From: Frigoriglobus tundricola
Lineage (GTDB): Bacteria > Planctomycetota > Planctomycetia > Gemmatales > Gemmataceae
NCBI RefSeq assembly: GCF_013128195.2
Contig: NZ_CP053452.2
Span: 9,768,703 to 9,832,702, forward strand
DNA: 64,000 nucleotides
Direction of reading: 5' to 3'
Shown: positions 1-8,805 of the stretch, piece after piece
Layout of the letters: the number at the start of each line of letters is the position of its first letter
Numbering within the stretch: position 1 is the stretch's first letter
Position numbers and translations under genes: made by a program
The notes under the pieces: generated by a model
Told to the model about the DNA's origin: nothing
Seen by the model: only the letters and a program-made list of their open reading frames with translations
Databases searched by the model: none

Positions 1-807
1 AGCCCGGCTCTCCTCCTGGCCCGCACGTTCGCATCCGACGAACCGCTCCCCATCGACCTCCGCGGGGCGGAGCCCGAACACATCCGGGACGGCCTGGCCA
101 ACGGCGAAACGGTCCTGGCCGACGGCCTGGCGACCCATCTCCGTGCACGCGCCGGCGATTCCATCGTGCTCGACACGCCTGCCGGACCGCGGACGCTGCA
201 CGTGGCGGGCGTGGTGACCGAGTACGCCGCGGGCGGGCGGGCCATGTACCTCGATTGGAAAACCACCACTTCGCTGTTCGGCAACTCCGGGGTCCACGTG
301 TTCCTCGTCACCTTGACGGCCGGCGGTTCGGCCGAGGCGGAGGTCGCGCGGTACTGTGCGGCGCGTGGGCTCTTTCTTCAGCGCAACCGGGAGTTCCGGC
401 AGACCGTGAACGACCTGACCCGCGGGCTGACCGGCGGGCTCTGGGCGCTGCTGGCGGTGATGATGGCCGTCGCCGGCCTCGGCGTCGCAAATGCGGTCGC
501 CGTCGTCGCGCAGGAGCAACGGGCCGACGTGCGGACCTTGCAGGTCATCGGGATGTCGACGGGGCGAATCCGGCGTGCGTTTCGCCTCCAAACCGCGTTG
601 CTCACGCTCGCGGGCGTACCCTGTGGCGTATTTTGCGGGATCGGGCTCGCGGTTGTGCTGGGCCGCACGGTCCGCGGCTTGTGGGGCTACGGGGTGCCGT
701 TCGAGATCCAGTGGGAGTTCCTTTTGTGGAGCGTCGGAAATGCGATCCTCGTAGCCGTTCTGGCAGGATTCGCACTCCCGCTGCTTTCACGCACCGAAAC
801 CGCGTGA
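1..807 (+). CDS. ABC transporter permease, FtsX/MacB-type, C-terminal part (5' truncated)
   Basis: The reading frame is open from the first base and ends at 807, so this is the C-terminal ~268 residues of a gene that begins outside the window. An extracytoplasmic MacB-like stretch is followed by three hydrophobic segments: around GLWALLAVMMAVAGLGVANA, around LLTLAGVPCGVFCGIGLAVV, and near the end around VGNAILVAVLAGFALPLL. The segment EQRADVRTLQVIGMSTGRIRR lies between the first two and is the cytoplasmic loop that couples to the ATPase in FtsX-family permeases. By family it should export a lipoprotein, peptide or small molecule through the inner membrane with a partner ATPase. The partner and substrate cannot be named from this fragment. 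Confidence 0.8.
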   Translation, partial: SPALLLARTFASDEPLPIDLRGAEPEHIRDGLANGETVLADGLATHLRARAGDSIVLDTPAGPRTLHVAGVVTEYAAGGRAMYLDWKTTTSLFGNSGVHVFLVTLTAGGSAEAEVARYCAARGLFLQRNREFRQTVNDLTRGLTGGLWALLAVMMAVAGLGVANAVAVVAQEQRADVRTLQVIGMSTGRIRRAFRLQTALLTLAGVPCGVFCGIGLAVVLGRTVRGLWGYGVPFEIQWEFLLWSVGNAILVAVLAGFALPLLSRTETA

Positions 808-1012
808 GTGGGGCGCGAAGATGGGGCCTGACGCAGAGAAATCGTTTCGAGACGCCCCACGTGCCCGGACGGGGTGCCCGTGATCGGATACCGGGCAATT
901 TTAATAACTGCCGTTCGATAATTCCCGGTAGTGTTCTGTTTTTCGAGCGTTCCCGGTCCGACGACCGGGCTCGAACCCGCGGGGCATGTGTGCCCCGACA
1001 GGAGAATTTCCC

Positions 1013-1207
1013 ATGACAGTCGGAAGTGTAGCGTCCGCTCCGTTGCCGCCCCTTCCGCCTCCCGCCACGGGCGGCGGAGCCCCCAAGGTCGCCAGCGCAC
1101 CCACGACGACCCAAGCTCCCGCAGCAGCTCCCGCAGCGGCTCCGGCACCGACGGACGGCGACGGCGACCACGACGGCTCGGGCGGCAAGGTCAACGTGCT
1201 CGCGTAA
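1013..1207 (+). CDS. small Pro/Ala-rich protein, unknown
   Basis: A 64-residue protein begins at ATG 1013, 8 bases after an AGGAG ribosome binding site (1000-1004), and ends with TAA. It is mostly Pro, Ala, Thr and Gly, with an acidic DGDGDHDGSGG segment near the C-terminus. It has no membrane segment and no recognisable domain. An upstream in-frame ATG at 986 is less likely because it has no ribosome binding site. The clear ribosome binding site and the palindromic terminator just after the stop support real expression. Function unknown. Confidence 0.5.
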   Translation: MTVGSVASAPLPPLPPPATGGGAPKVASAPTTTQAPAAAPAAAPAPTDGDGDHDGSGGKVNVLA

Positions 1208-1224
1208 ACTGTGTGCATCGACTT

Positions 1225-1253
1225 GCCGGGAACCGGGGCGCCCCGGTTCCGGC
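1225..1253. terminator. perfect palindrome between convergent genes
   Basis: Positions 1229-1250 form a perfect 22-bp palindrome (two 11-base arms, GC-rich), and flanking GCC/GGC can extend the stem with one bulged G. It lies between the stop of the small plus-strand gene (1207) and the stop of the minus-strand gene (1259). This is where a bidirectional terminator is expected. There is no clear U-tract. Confidence 0.5.
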
Positions 1254-1258
1254 ATTGT

Positions 1259-2281
1259 CTAGAAGATGAACCGGATCGCACCGTACCCGGTCAGAGCCCA
1301 CTCGCGGAGGTGGAAGTCGAACACGTCGGCCGTACCGAGCCGGAACTCCAAATACGGCAGCTTGCGGAACGGCCGCCCGGCGAACCCGGTGTCGATCGAC
1401 AGGATGCGTGGTTTGGCCACCCGCTCGTCGATCATCTGCGTGTCGGCGTAGAGGTAGTACCGTGGCCCGAACACGTCCAGGGTCAGGTACGCGCGGGCGA
1501 ACGCCCCCGGTTTGAACCCGTTCCCGTCCATGTCCGCCATCTCCTTGGTCGGATAGTACCCGGCGCTCACGAACGTCGCCCGGGCCACGTCGAACCCCGG
1601 CCGCCCCAGGTCGGGGTACGAGCCGCCAATGTACCACCGGTTTTCGATCCCCACCCCGTCCAGGAAGCCGGACGGCTGGGACGTCGATGTCCCCCGGTTC
1701 AGGTTGTTGAAGGAGTACGCGAACACGCGCGCCTCCAACCGCTGGTAGTAGTTCCACGCGACGCCGATGGTCTCGTCCAACTCGCGCTTGCTGAAGTCGA
1801 ACGCGCCCTGGGTCGGGTTGGTGATGCCGGGGGCGGCCCGCTGGCCCCAGAAGCTGCTGTCGTTGTACGCGTACACCCGCTGGCCGCGCCACAGCCAGAT
1901 GTTGAAATCGAGATCGAGCGCGAAGAGCGCCTTGTACCCGACGCCGTTGGGAGCGGTCCGCCCACCGGGCGCGAAGCCCCGGACCCCGACCACGCCCCAC
2001 GCCAGCGGCCCCACCCGGTCGCACGGGTCGGCCGGCGGATCGGGGGCGGCGCCGGCGCGCATCGCCGCGAGTTGGGCCGGCCCCGTGAACCCGCGGGTGG
2101 AAGGTGACTCCGGGTCGGCACCCGGAGCCGGCCCGCCCGGTTCAGACGGGACGAACGGAACGGCGCCCGCCGGCACCGGACGGGGCGGCTCGTCCGGCCC
2201 CGCCGCCCCGGGCGCGGGAGTACCGGCCGTTCCGACGAGCACGGCCCAGACGAGGAACAGCGCGTGACGGGTGACACGCAT
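1259..2281 (-). CDS. secreted or outer-membrane beta-rich protein, unknown
   Basis: A 340-residue protein. ATG 2281 is preferred because it places a signal peptide at the very N-terminus (charged MRVTRHA, then a hydrophobic run, then Ala/Gly-Pro); a start at 2320 would add 13 residues. After a Pro-rich linker (about residues 30-100) the rest consists of alternating aromatic/polar stretches such as LDLDFNIWLWRGQRVYAY and WNYYQRLEARVFAY. It finishes in YGAIRFIF. A terminal Phe after an amphipathic strand is typical of outer-membrane beta-barrels, so an outer-membrane or periplasmic location is inferred. No family is recognised. It stands alone and converges on the gene ending at 1207. Confidence 0.65.
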   Translation of the reverse strand: MRVTRHALFLVWAVLVGTAGTPAPGAAGPDEPPRPVPAGAVPFVPSEPGGPAPGADPESPSTRGFTGPAQLAAMRAGAAPDPPADPCDRVGPLAWGVVGVRGFAPGGRTAPNGVGYKALFALDLDFNIWLWRGQRVYAYNDSSFWGQRAAPGITNPTQGAFDFSKRELDETIGVAWNYYQRLEARVFAYSFNNLNRGTSTSQPSGFLDGVGIENRWYIGGSYPDLGRPGFDVARATFVSAGYYPTKEMADMDGNGFKPGAFARAYLTLDVFGPRYYLYADTQMIDERVAKPRILSIDTGFAGRPFRKLPYLEFRLGTADVFDFHLREWALTGYGAIRFIF

Positions 2282-2375
2282 CGGGATCAGCTCGAAGAAG
2301 ACAAGATGAACGAAACGCATGACAGTCGGATCGACGCTTCGCCGACGCCCGAACTGTGGTCCGGCGCGTCCCGTG

Positions 2376-3488
2376 CTACGGCAAGCACGCTTCTCGCAGT
2401 GCGGCCCGCTGGCGGATCAGGCCGAGTAGATCCGGGAGGTATCCGGCCACGGGGCGGACCGCGAGATCGGCCGGGGACACGACCTCGCGAAGCCGTGCGT
2501 TGTCGTAGACCACGTCCATGTTCAAGAACGGCAGGTAGTGCCGTAACGAGCGAAACACCCGCCGCCGGAGCGGGGTGTTGACGCACGCCCGGTGGAGTGC
2601 GGGCGTCCACTCGGCTGGGGGCACCAGCCGGATCGGGGCCCGCCGGCCGTTGGCCGCGGCGACCTGTTCGACCAGTTCACCGACCCGCACGCAGCCGGTG
2701 GCCCCGGCCGACAGGTGGTAGCACTCGTGCGCTCGTGCCCTCGCCTCCAGCACCCGCAGCGTGGCCCCGGCGGCGTACCCCACGTCCACGACGTCCAGCC
2801 GTGCGGTCGGATCGATCGGGAGCGCCGCGAACGCCCGCGTGAGCGGCGCGAACCACAGGATCTGCCGCGCGAACACCGGGTCCGGCAGGCCGGCGCTGAG
2901 AACGATGGTCGGGCGGAGCGTCAGGACCGGCAGCCCGCTCTCACGCAACGACTGCTCCCCCACGGCTTTGGAGTGCGTGTACGTGTTGAAGTGGTCGTTC
3001 GCGGGCCGGCACCCGTCCTCTTCCCCCAGACACGTCCGGGTGGCGCGGCCGACGTTGGAGGCCGTACTCATGTAGACGACGAGCGGGTCCCGGCGGCACG
3101 TGCGGGCGAAGTCGATCAGCCGCCGCACACTTTGCACGTTCGTCTTTGCCGTGTCCCGGCGCGTGGCAAAAGAGGTGTCGGCGGCGTTGTGAATGATGAC
3201 GTCCGCCGCGGCCGCGATCTCGGCCCGGTCCGCGGGTGCCAGGCCCCATCCCGGCTCGAGAATGTCGCCACCGACCGCGTGGGTGTGGCCATCCGTCGGA
3301 TCGTCCCCGCTCCGCCGAAGACGCTCCCGTAACCGATCGTCGGGAGTGCGTTCGGCGGTCGGGCGGATCAGTGCCCAAACCTTGCCCCGGTGGCCGCGCG
3401 CGATGAGCCGGCGCAGCACTTCCCCGCCGATCAATCCGGTCACGCCCGTGATCAGGACGTTACTGTCTCGCGTCAGTTCGCGTCGCAT
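2376..3488 (-). CDS. NAD(P)-dependent SDR / thioester-reductase-like protein
   Basis: A 370-residue extended short-chain dehydrogenase. ATG 3488 is chosen because the Rossmann strand follows at once: VLITGVTGLIGGEVLRRLIA carries the GxxGxxG nucleotide-binding motif at residues 14-20. The active-site YxxxK occurs in NTYTHSKAVGEQSL, followed by the LTLRPTIV strand of the epimerase and fatty-acyl-reductase/thioester-reductase families. DxxIHNAADTSF is the usual NAA(D/E)-type segment. By family it would reduce or epimerise a nucleotide-activated or thioester substrate with NAD(P)H; the substrate is unknown. The C-terminal third resembles male-sterility-type reductases more than sugar epimerases. 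It stands alone, downstream of the kinase gene with a 482-bp gap. Confidence 0.75.
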   Translation of the reverse strand: MRRELTRDSNVLITGVTGLIGGEVLRRLIARGHRGKVWALIRPTAERTPDDRLRERLRRSGDDPTDGHTHAVGGDILEPGWGLAPADRAEIAAAADVIIHNAADTSFATRRDTAKTNVQSVRRLIDFARTCRRDPLVVYMSTASNVGRATRTCLGEEDGCRPANDHFNTYTHSKAVGEQSLRESGLPVLTLRPTIVLSAGLPDPVFARQILWFAPLTRAFAALPIDPTARLDVVDVGYAAGATLRVLEARARAHECYHLSAGATGCVRVGELVEQVAAANGRRAPIRLVPPAEWTPALHRACVNTPLRRRVFRSLRHYLPFLNMDVVYDNARLREVVSPADLAVRPVAGYLPDLLGLIRQRAALREACLP

Positions 3489-3970
3489 CGTGTCTCGATC
3501 CCTCCGTGGAAGTCCGCACGGCCCGGAAAGTTGGTGTGACTCCAATGTCAGTCGGGGCACACCGACCGCGGGCACCTCGGTTCCCGGGGCGACCGGCACC
3601 GAGCGGACCCGAACCGCATTTCGAACACCGTCCTGGTGTTTTCGCCCGTGATCACATGGGAACACCGGCGCCGCTCTCACGGGCACGATGCCGGGCGAAC
3701 GGCGCCGGGAAATCCGGTCCGCGGTGCCCCCCATCGACTGAGAACGGAACCGATCGGAAATGCGAGCGCGAAGGGGGTATTTTTTCTCACGGTCCGCGCG
3801 GTGTTGGAATCACGAAGCGAGCGTCCCGGACGCGGAGAGGGCACCGCAACGAGACGTTCACGGACGGCGAAGGCCGGTTCGCGGACTCAAGGGCATCGAG
3901 GAATGTGACTCGGGGCGCGAGTGCCGTTGCGCGCGGACGGGCGCGCGGCGTGTTACCGAGAGTGGAGCGC
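3489..3970. other. intergenic region without recognised gene
   Basis: 482 bp between the SDR gene start and the kinase gene stop. Open frames here are high-GC shadows with no domain-like sequence. A short T-run occurs near 3781-3786. Presumably it contains the promoter of the SDR gene, but no clear promoter could be identified. Confidence 0.4.
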
Positions 3971-6535
3971 TCAACGGTCGGCTGCGAGCGTTTTGAGCAG
4001 TTCGGCGGAGTCCGTGTGATTCGGATCGTCCGCGAGTGCGGATCGCAGATGGGACCGAGCCGCGGCGCGGTCGTTGCCGGCCAGGTACACGAGAGCCAGG
4101 TCGTAGTGGGCATCGGCGCGGCGCGTGCCGAGTTCCAGGGCGCGTTCGAAATCCGCGATGGCCGCCGCGGGTCGGTTCGAGCGGAAGTGGAGCACCCCGC
4201 GATTGATCCACGCGTCCGCAAGTCCCGGTGCGAGTTGCAGCGCGTGGGTGTAGTCCCGGATCGCCGATTCGCTGCGCTCCCGCGCGGCGAAGGACTGTGC
4301 ACGATTGTAATACGCTGCGGCGAGATCCGGGGCCGACCCGATGCACACACTCAAGGCGGCCGTCGCCTCCTCGAACCGGCCCAGCCGCAGCGCCGCGACT
4401 CCGAAATAATAATTGGGCCAGCACGCGGCCGGTTGGAGGGCGACCGCCCGGCCCAGGTACTCGGCCGCTCGCGCGGGCTCCCCCGCCCGTAACAGGGATC
4501 GCCCCAGCGCGTACTCTTCCCACGCCGTGTGGGGCCGGGGCACCTCGAACCCCGCGTCCGCCCCGGCGCCGAGCACGCGGCGAACGCACTGCCGCTCATA
4601 GGCCAGAACCGGACTCGGGCCGCAGAGCGCCTCGGCTTCGTCAAGGACGCGGAGCGCGTCGCGCCGGTCGGCCGCGGGGTCGGCCGCCAGGTCCGCCCGC
4701 AACCCGGTCCAGAGGACCGCGAGATCGAGCAAATCGGTGTCCAGCTCGGGGTGCCGCCCGGCCCCCAGGTGGGCGCGGATCGAGAGGCGGTTCTCCCAGA
4801 TCACCCGGCAGCTTTCGAGGAGCGCCCGGGACGGGTCGTTCGGGGGCAGTTTGGCACCGTACAAGCCCCGTAAGCGCTCGACTTGGGCGCGCAGGTCCCG
4901 CAGCAGGCTTTCGTGCCGGGCGGCCGTCTGCGCGCGTTCCGCCTCCACGAGGGCCTCACGCAACCGGCGCTTCAGATCCGCGCCGATGGGCAGCTCTTCC
5001 GCGAGCGCCAGCCCGCCCCTGAGCGTCGCGACGGCCTCATCGTGATGGCCCCGCTCCTTCGATTGAGCCACGCCTTCGAGCACCGCGCGTTCGGCCCGCT
5101 CGCGGCTCGCGGAAACGTGAGCCGCGTACCCCAGGGCAGGACCGCCGACGGCGAGAGCACCCAGCGCGACCACCACGCCGAGTCGAATACCCGCCGCCCG
5201 CCGCCGCCGCCACTTCCGCCACCGCTCCCGGGGGCTCCGGTTGGCGACCCCCACGAGCGGGAGGTCGGCCAGGTGCCGGCGCAGGTCCGCCGCGAACGCG
5301 GCCGCGTCGGCGTACCGCTGGTTCGGGTCCGGGGCCAGGCTTTTTGCGATGACGTCGGAGAGCCCGACGCTGACCTGGGTGTTCATGTGGTAAAGGGGCG
5401 GCGCGGGTGCCCGGACAGGGACCGTGCCACCGAGCGCTTCGTACACCACGGAGCCGAGCCCGTAGACATCGGCGCGGCCGTCGACCGCGACCGGAACGGG
5501 GCGGCCGGTCCCGACGGCCTCGACCCCGCGCCGGTGTTCGGGGGCCATGTAGGCGAACGTCCCGCCCAGGCACTCCGGGGCCACCTCGTCCGGTCGGATC
5601 GGCGCGCGGGCGAGGTGGAAGTCGAGCAGCATCGGCTGCCCGTCCGCCGCGATCAGGATGTTCGACGGCTTCACGTCCAGGTGCAGTACCCCGCGCTCGT
5701 GAGCGTAATGCAGCGCCTCCGCGCACACAGCGGCGATCCAGCACACGGTCTGCGCGAAGTTCAGACGCCGGAGGAAGTGCCGGGGCGTCGTGACCGGGGG
5801 GGCCACGGTCGCAACCGGCGCGGCGAGCCGGTCCAGAGCGTCGATGAGGTGCCGGCCGGTACGGTGTTCCGGCGGCACGCCGGCGAGGGCCTCGGACAGT
5901 CCCACAAGGGTCGCGCCCCCGAAGTAGGGCATACACAGCACCCGGAGGCCGCGCTCCGGGTCGTCGTGGGCGCTATAAAGCGGGACGATACTGGTGTGCT
6001 GGAGCCGGGCCAGGGACAGGTGCTCCTGACCGGTGCGGGGCGTCAGCTTGACGACCAGCGGACGGTCGGCGAGCGCCGACTGGGTGGCGACGAATACCCG
6101 ACCGTGTGCGCCCCGGGCGAGTTCCGCCACCAGCCGGAACCCGCCGACCGTTTGCCCCACTCCCGGAAAGTCGGGGGGCACCGGCGAAGTGTCGATCAGC
6201 TCGTGGCACTCGCGCAGGGACCGGAGGGGCCGGTCCCATTGGGGGAACCGGCGGCACACGTCCGACCAGACGCCCCCCTCGCCGTGGTCCTGCCGGAGCT
6301 GGACCTCCTCGTAGAGGACGTCGAGCGCGCATTCCGGTCGGAGGAGCAGCTCCGGGTGCTGGTCGAAATACCCCTCGGCCCGCGGGCGGTCGCCGCCCTC
6401 CCACCGCCGCCGCATGTCTTCGGCGGCGCGCCGGGCGATCGACTCGACACGGCCCGATGGGACCGCGTCGGAGCCCCCGTGCGGGTCCGGGACGGCGGGG
6501 GCCTGGCGCGCGGCGCGTGAGGGGAAGTGGCTCAT
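3971..6535 (-). CDS. transmembrane Ser/Thr protein kinase with C-terminal TPR repeats
   Basis: An 854-residue Hanks-type kinase. The N-terminal ~130 residues form the usual planctomycete leader. The kinase domain spans about 131-420: glycine-rich loop ELARGAHGRVFVA (138-150), ATP-binding Lys in VVKL (K163), catalytic loop HLDVKPSN (285-292; HLD replaces the usual HRD), DFH in place of DFG (305-307), and APEH (331-334). A single membrane span lies at about 449-472, followed by a helical linker and several TPRs (about 650-850). The kinase is therefore probably cytoplasmic and the TPRs extracytoplasmic. Its ATG overlaps the stop of the sigma-factor gene by four bases (ATGA), so the two are translationally coupled. 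By analogy with planctomycete ECF factors encoded beside Ser/Thr kinases, the kinase probably controls the sigma factor. The HLD and DFH changes may lower activity. Confidence 0.9.
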   Translation of the reverse strand: MSHFPSRAARQAPAVPDPHGGSDAVPSGRVESIARRAAEDMRRRWEGGDRPRAEGYFDQHPELLLRPECALDVLYEEVQLRQDHGEGGVWSDVCRRFPQWDRPLRSLRECHELIDTSPVPPDFPGVGQTVGGFRLVAELARGAHGRVFVATQSALADRPLVVKLTPRTGQEHLSLARLQHTSIVPLYSAHDDPERGLRVLCMPYFGGATLVGLSEALAGVPPEHRTGRHLIDALDRLAAPVATVAPPVTTPRHFLRRLNFAQTVCWIAAVCAEALHYAHERGVLHLDVKPSNILIAADGQPMLLDFHLARAPIRPDEVAPECLGGTFAYMAPEHRRGVEAVGTGRPVPVAVDGRADVYGLGSVVYEALGGTVPVRAPAPPLYHMNTQVSVGLSDVIAKSLAPDPNQRYADAAAFAADLRRHLADLPLVGVANRSPRERWRKWRRRRAAGIRLGVVVALGALAVGGPALGYAAHVSASRERAERAVLEGVAQSKERGHHDEAVATLRGGLALAEELPIGADLKRRLREALVEAERAQTAARHESLLRDLRAQVERLRGLYGAKLPPNDPSRALLESCRVIWENRLSIRAHLGAGRHPELDTDLLDLAVLWTGLRADLAADPAADRRDALRVLDEAEALCGPSPVLAYERQCVRRVLGAGADAGFEVPRPHTAWEEYALGRSLLRAGEPARAAEYLGRAVALQPAACWPNYYFGVAALRLGRFEEATAALSVCIGSAPDLAAAYYNRAQSFAARERSESAIRDYTHALQLAPGLADAWINRGVLHFRSNRPAAAIADFERALELGTRRADAHYDLALVYLAGNDRAAARSHLRSALADDPNHTDSAELLKTLAADR

Positions 6536-7116
6536 TGCTGATGCACATCCGGCGGGAGCGAATCACACGCGAGGCGTAGTGCCAGGGAGCGGAGGATGCG
6601 CCGCACGCTCCCGACGTGCAGACCGAACCGCGCGGCCAGGTCCGGCAGCGCGACGCCCTCGCGCCGCAGGCGCAACAGTTCGCGGTGCTCCGGGGGGCAG
6701 AGGTCCAGCATCCGTTGCCACAGGTCCTCGGCCCCGACGAGGTCGCCCGGCGACGGCGCGCCCGGCCGCGCGAGTTCCGCCTGGGCCTCCCACGTGAGCG
6801 GCGTTTCGCGCTCGATGGCGGCCCGGTGCTGGCGGTAGCGGTCGATGAAGCGGTTCCGCGTCGCCCGAACGAGGAACGCCGTGAGGTGGTTCACGGTCGT
6901 GAACCGCCAGCCGGCGTGGCGGAACCCGTGGAGCAGGTCCCGCCACGCGGACTGAACGATGTCGAGCGAATCGAAGCGCGTCCGCAGCCGGGCGGTCAAC
7001 TGGCGGCGAACCACCTTCCGCAAGTACGGTTCGTAGGTCGTGAAGACCTGCTCGGCGGCGTGCGCGTCGCCCAGACGCAACTTCTCCAGCAGGTCATCAA
7101 GGGGTGGAACGGTCAT
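6532..7116 (-). CDS. ECF-type RNA polymerase sigma factor
   Basis: A 194-residue sigma-70 family protein of ECF size. Region 2 is visible in FDSLDIVQSAWRDLL and the following AFLVRATRNRFIDRYRQ, which contacts the -10 element. Region 4 is the C-terminal helix-turn-helix LPDLAARFGLHVGSVRRILR. ATG 7116 is chosen because it overlaps the stop of the upstream gene as ATGA and precedes the first helix; upstream alternatives would run into that gene. No anti-sigma factor is recognised. The gene is sandwiched by overlaps between a surface protein and a transmembrane Ser/Thr kinase, which points to kinase-dependent activation (inference from known planctomycete arrangements). Confidence 0.92.
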   Translation of the reverse strand: MTVPPLDDLLEKLRLGDAHAAEQVFTTYEPYLRKVVRRQLTARLRTRFDSLDIVQSAWRDLLHGFRHAGWRFTTVNHLTAFLVRATRNRFIDRYRQHRAAIERETPLTWEAQAELARPGAPSPGDLVGAEDLWQRMLDLCPPEHRELLRLRREGVALPDLAARFGLHVGSVRRILRSLALRLACDSLPPDVHQQ

Positions 7117-8087
7117 CGACGGGACCACGGTGTTGGGGGGCCGGCGGCTTCGCACGGGTCAAGAGCCGGCGGGGGAGCGGACCGCGGCCACAAGACGAGC
7201 GCCCCACCCACAACCAGTCCGGCGGCCAGGGTCGCGTGGAGGAGGTAGGTCGAGGGGTCCGGGCCGTCCGGGACGTCGCCCGGCCCCGTCGCGACCGTCA
7301 CGGCACGATCGAAAAACCCTCTGAGGCCGGCGCTTAGCGCCGCGATATCGGTCGGGAGCGCGTCAACGAGTACGCCTGCGGCGAGGGGGACCCAGTCCCC
7401 GGGGCGGACCGGCAGCCGGTCGAGTACCGCGGCCTCAACTCGTGGCCCGGGAGCGGTGTCCAGCCAGACGCCCTCCTCGCCCGGCACGGGACTCTCGCCG
7501 GCGTGTTGGTTCGCAGAGGTCGGGAGTTCGTCCGACAAATGGGGCACCGAGGGCCGCTGTCCCGGGAGGTCGATCGTAACAAGTGCGGCCGGGTGAACAT
7601 CCGTTGCGATTGGCACGGTAACCGGGTGGGCCACGTTTGAGCCCACGACCGAGGGATTGACGCCGTCGGGTTCCGCCATCGAATTGGGCACCAAAAATGG
7701 CCCCGGCCCCCTGCCGTCGTCGCGGTCGGTCGGGACGTATCCGGTGTCACCCGCGTCGTAATCGGAATCATCGTCCTGTTGGGCGTCAGCACTTCCGGTC
7801 GATTGGATCGCCCCCCCCCGGTCCAACGCACCGGGTCCACTCGGAGCCGTTTCGACAGGGTGTACCGCAGCTGGGGCGCCTTTCGAGGCACTGAGTTCGA
7901 TGCTGCTGACCGCCGCACTTGCGCCCGGCGTGCCGTGTGTCAGGAGTGGTTGAGACGACGCGACCAGAGGCATGACAACGGCGACATACGGGTCGGTTGG
8001 GGCAATCATCGCCGTGGCGCTGGCCAGGCACCGACCCTCAAGGGGCTCCACGATGAGAGTACGGCGGAGTTGCATCCCGTTGCGCAT
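7113..8087 (-). CDS. putative membrane-anchored surface protein with planctomycete LEPR-like N-terminal motif
   Basis: A protein of about 324 residues from ATG 8087 (ATG 8075 is also possible). The N-terminal RRTLIVEPLEGRCLASA resembles the short R..L..E.LE.R.L motif seen at the start of many planctomycete extracellular proteins. The middle is low-complexity, Pro-, Asp- and Ser-rich, and without a known domain. Near the C-terminus there is one hydrophobic span, YLLHATLAAGLVVGGALVLW, followed by a Pro-rich tail, so it is probably anchored in a membrane. Its stop overlaps the sigma-factor start (ATGA), making it the first gene of a three-gene coupled unit. It may be the sensor or signal input of the sigma/kinase pair, but this is inference. 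Confidence 0.6.
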   Translation of the reverse strand: MRNGMQLRRTLIVEPLEGRCLASATAMIAPTDPYVAVVMPLVASSQPLLTHGTPGASAAVSSIELSASKGAPAAVHPVETAPSGPGALDRGGAIQSTGSADAQQDDDSDYDAGDTGYVPTDRDDGRGPGPFLVPNSMAEPDGVNPSVVGSNVAHPVTVPIATDVHPAALVTIDLPGQRPSVPHLSDELPTSANQHAGESPVPGEEGVWLDTAPGPRVEAAVLDRLPVRPGDWVPLAAGVLVDALPTDIAALSAGLRGFFDRAVTVATGPGDVPDGPDPSTYLLHATLAAGLVVGGALVLWPRSAPPPALDPCEAAGPPTPWSRR

Positions 8088-8311
8088 GGTGCGATCCCAG
8101 TCCGTGGGACACCGCAAAACTCTGGGGACCTCACTTACGGTCTCGTTAACGCTGAAAGAGCCTATCCGGTACGCGTCGCGGACACAATCGCATTATCGCG
8201 CCGCGCAGGCGCGACGCGAGCCGTGGAGAACATGGCACCAACCGGCGGGTACTTGCCGACTGGCTGGCTTCAATTCGGCCGCGGCGGTGCGCCGGATTAC
8301 TTTGGGGGACG

Positions 8312-8542
8312 GGTGTTCTCGCCGGCACGTCCAGTTACAAGTTCTGTCGTGGGGCCGGCCACAGCGCCGGCAACGCCCAGGCGCAGTTCCTGCCGCACGC
8401 CGTCAAGTGGGTAAGGAAGGGGTACGCCCCGGAGTACGGACAAGTAGTGCCGCAGCCGAAGCGTCCTCGCTCGAAGGCAACTGGTCAACGCCCGATTTGC
8501 CTGGTCGGCCGGCGCTGCCGTGATCGCTACCGCTCTTCCTGA
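8312..8542 (+). pseudogene. C-terminal remnant of an enterochelin-esterase-like (esterase D) hydrolase
   Basis: This frame has no start codon but encodes GTSSYKFCRGAGHSAGNAQ followed by a FLPHAVKWVRKGY-type ending and a stop at 8540-8542. The spacing G-x-G-H-S...LP.A.KW...Y matches the last catalytic-His segment of planctomycete esterase D-type hydrolases (family knowledge recalled, not searched). The rest of the domain cannot be found upstream. It is interpreted as a decayed gene end and is low confidence. Confidence 0.3.
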
Positions 8543-8805
8543 CCCGCTGCTGGAGTGAACCCGGCGGCGGGTTCCTCACCCGGCTTGTGGTCGACCGGCG
8601 AAGGCTCCTGAGTCGGTAACTCTGCGACCGGCTCAGAATGCTGATCCTCTTCGCGCTCGCGTGGTGCTATGTGCCGGCGAGGAAGCACCCCCGCGCCACC
8701 CAGGGCCGGCACAGTAGCGAGGAGAAGACGGGAGACAACGGGTACCGAGAGTGGCATAATGTGAGTCTTCCGTACGCTCTTCGCGGCCCCGGTAGTGACG
8801 CGCTC

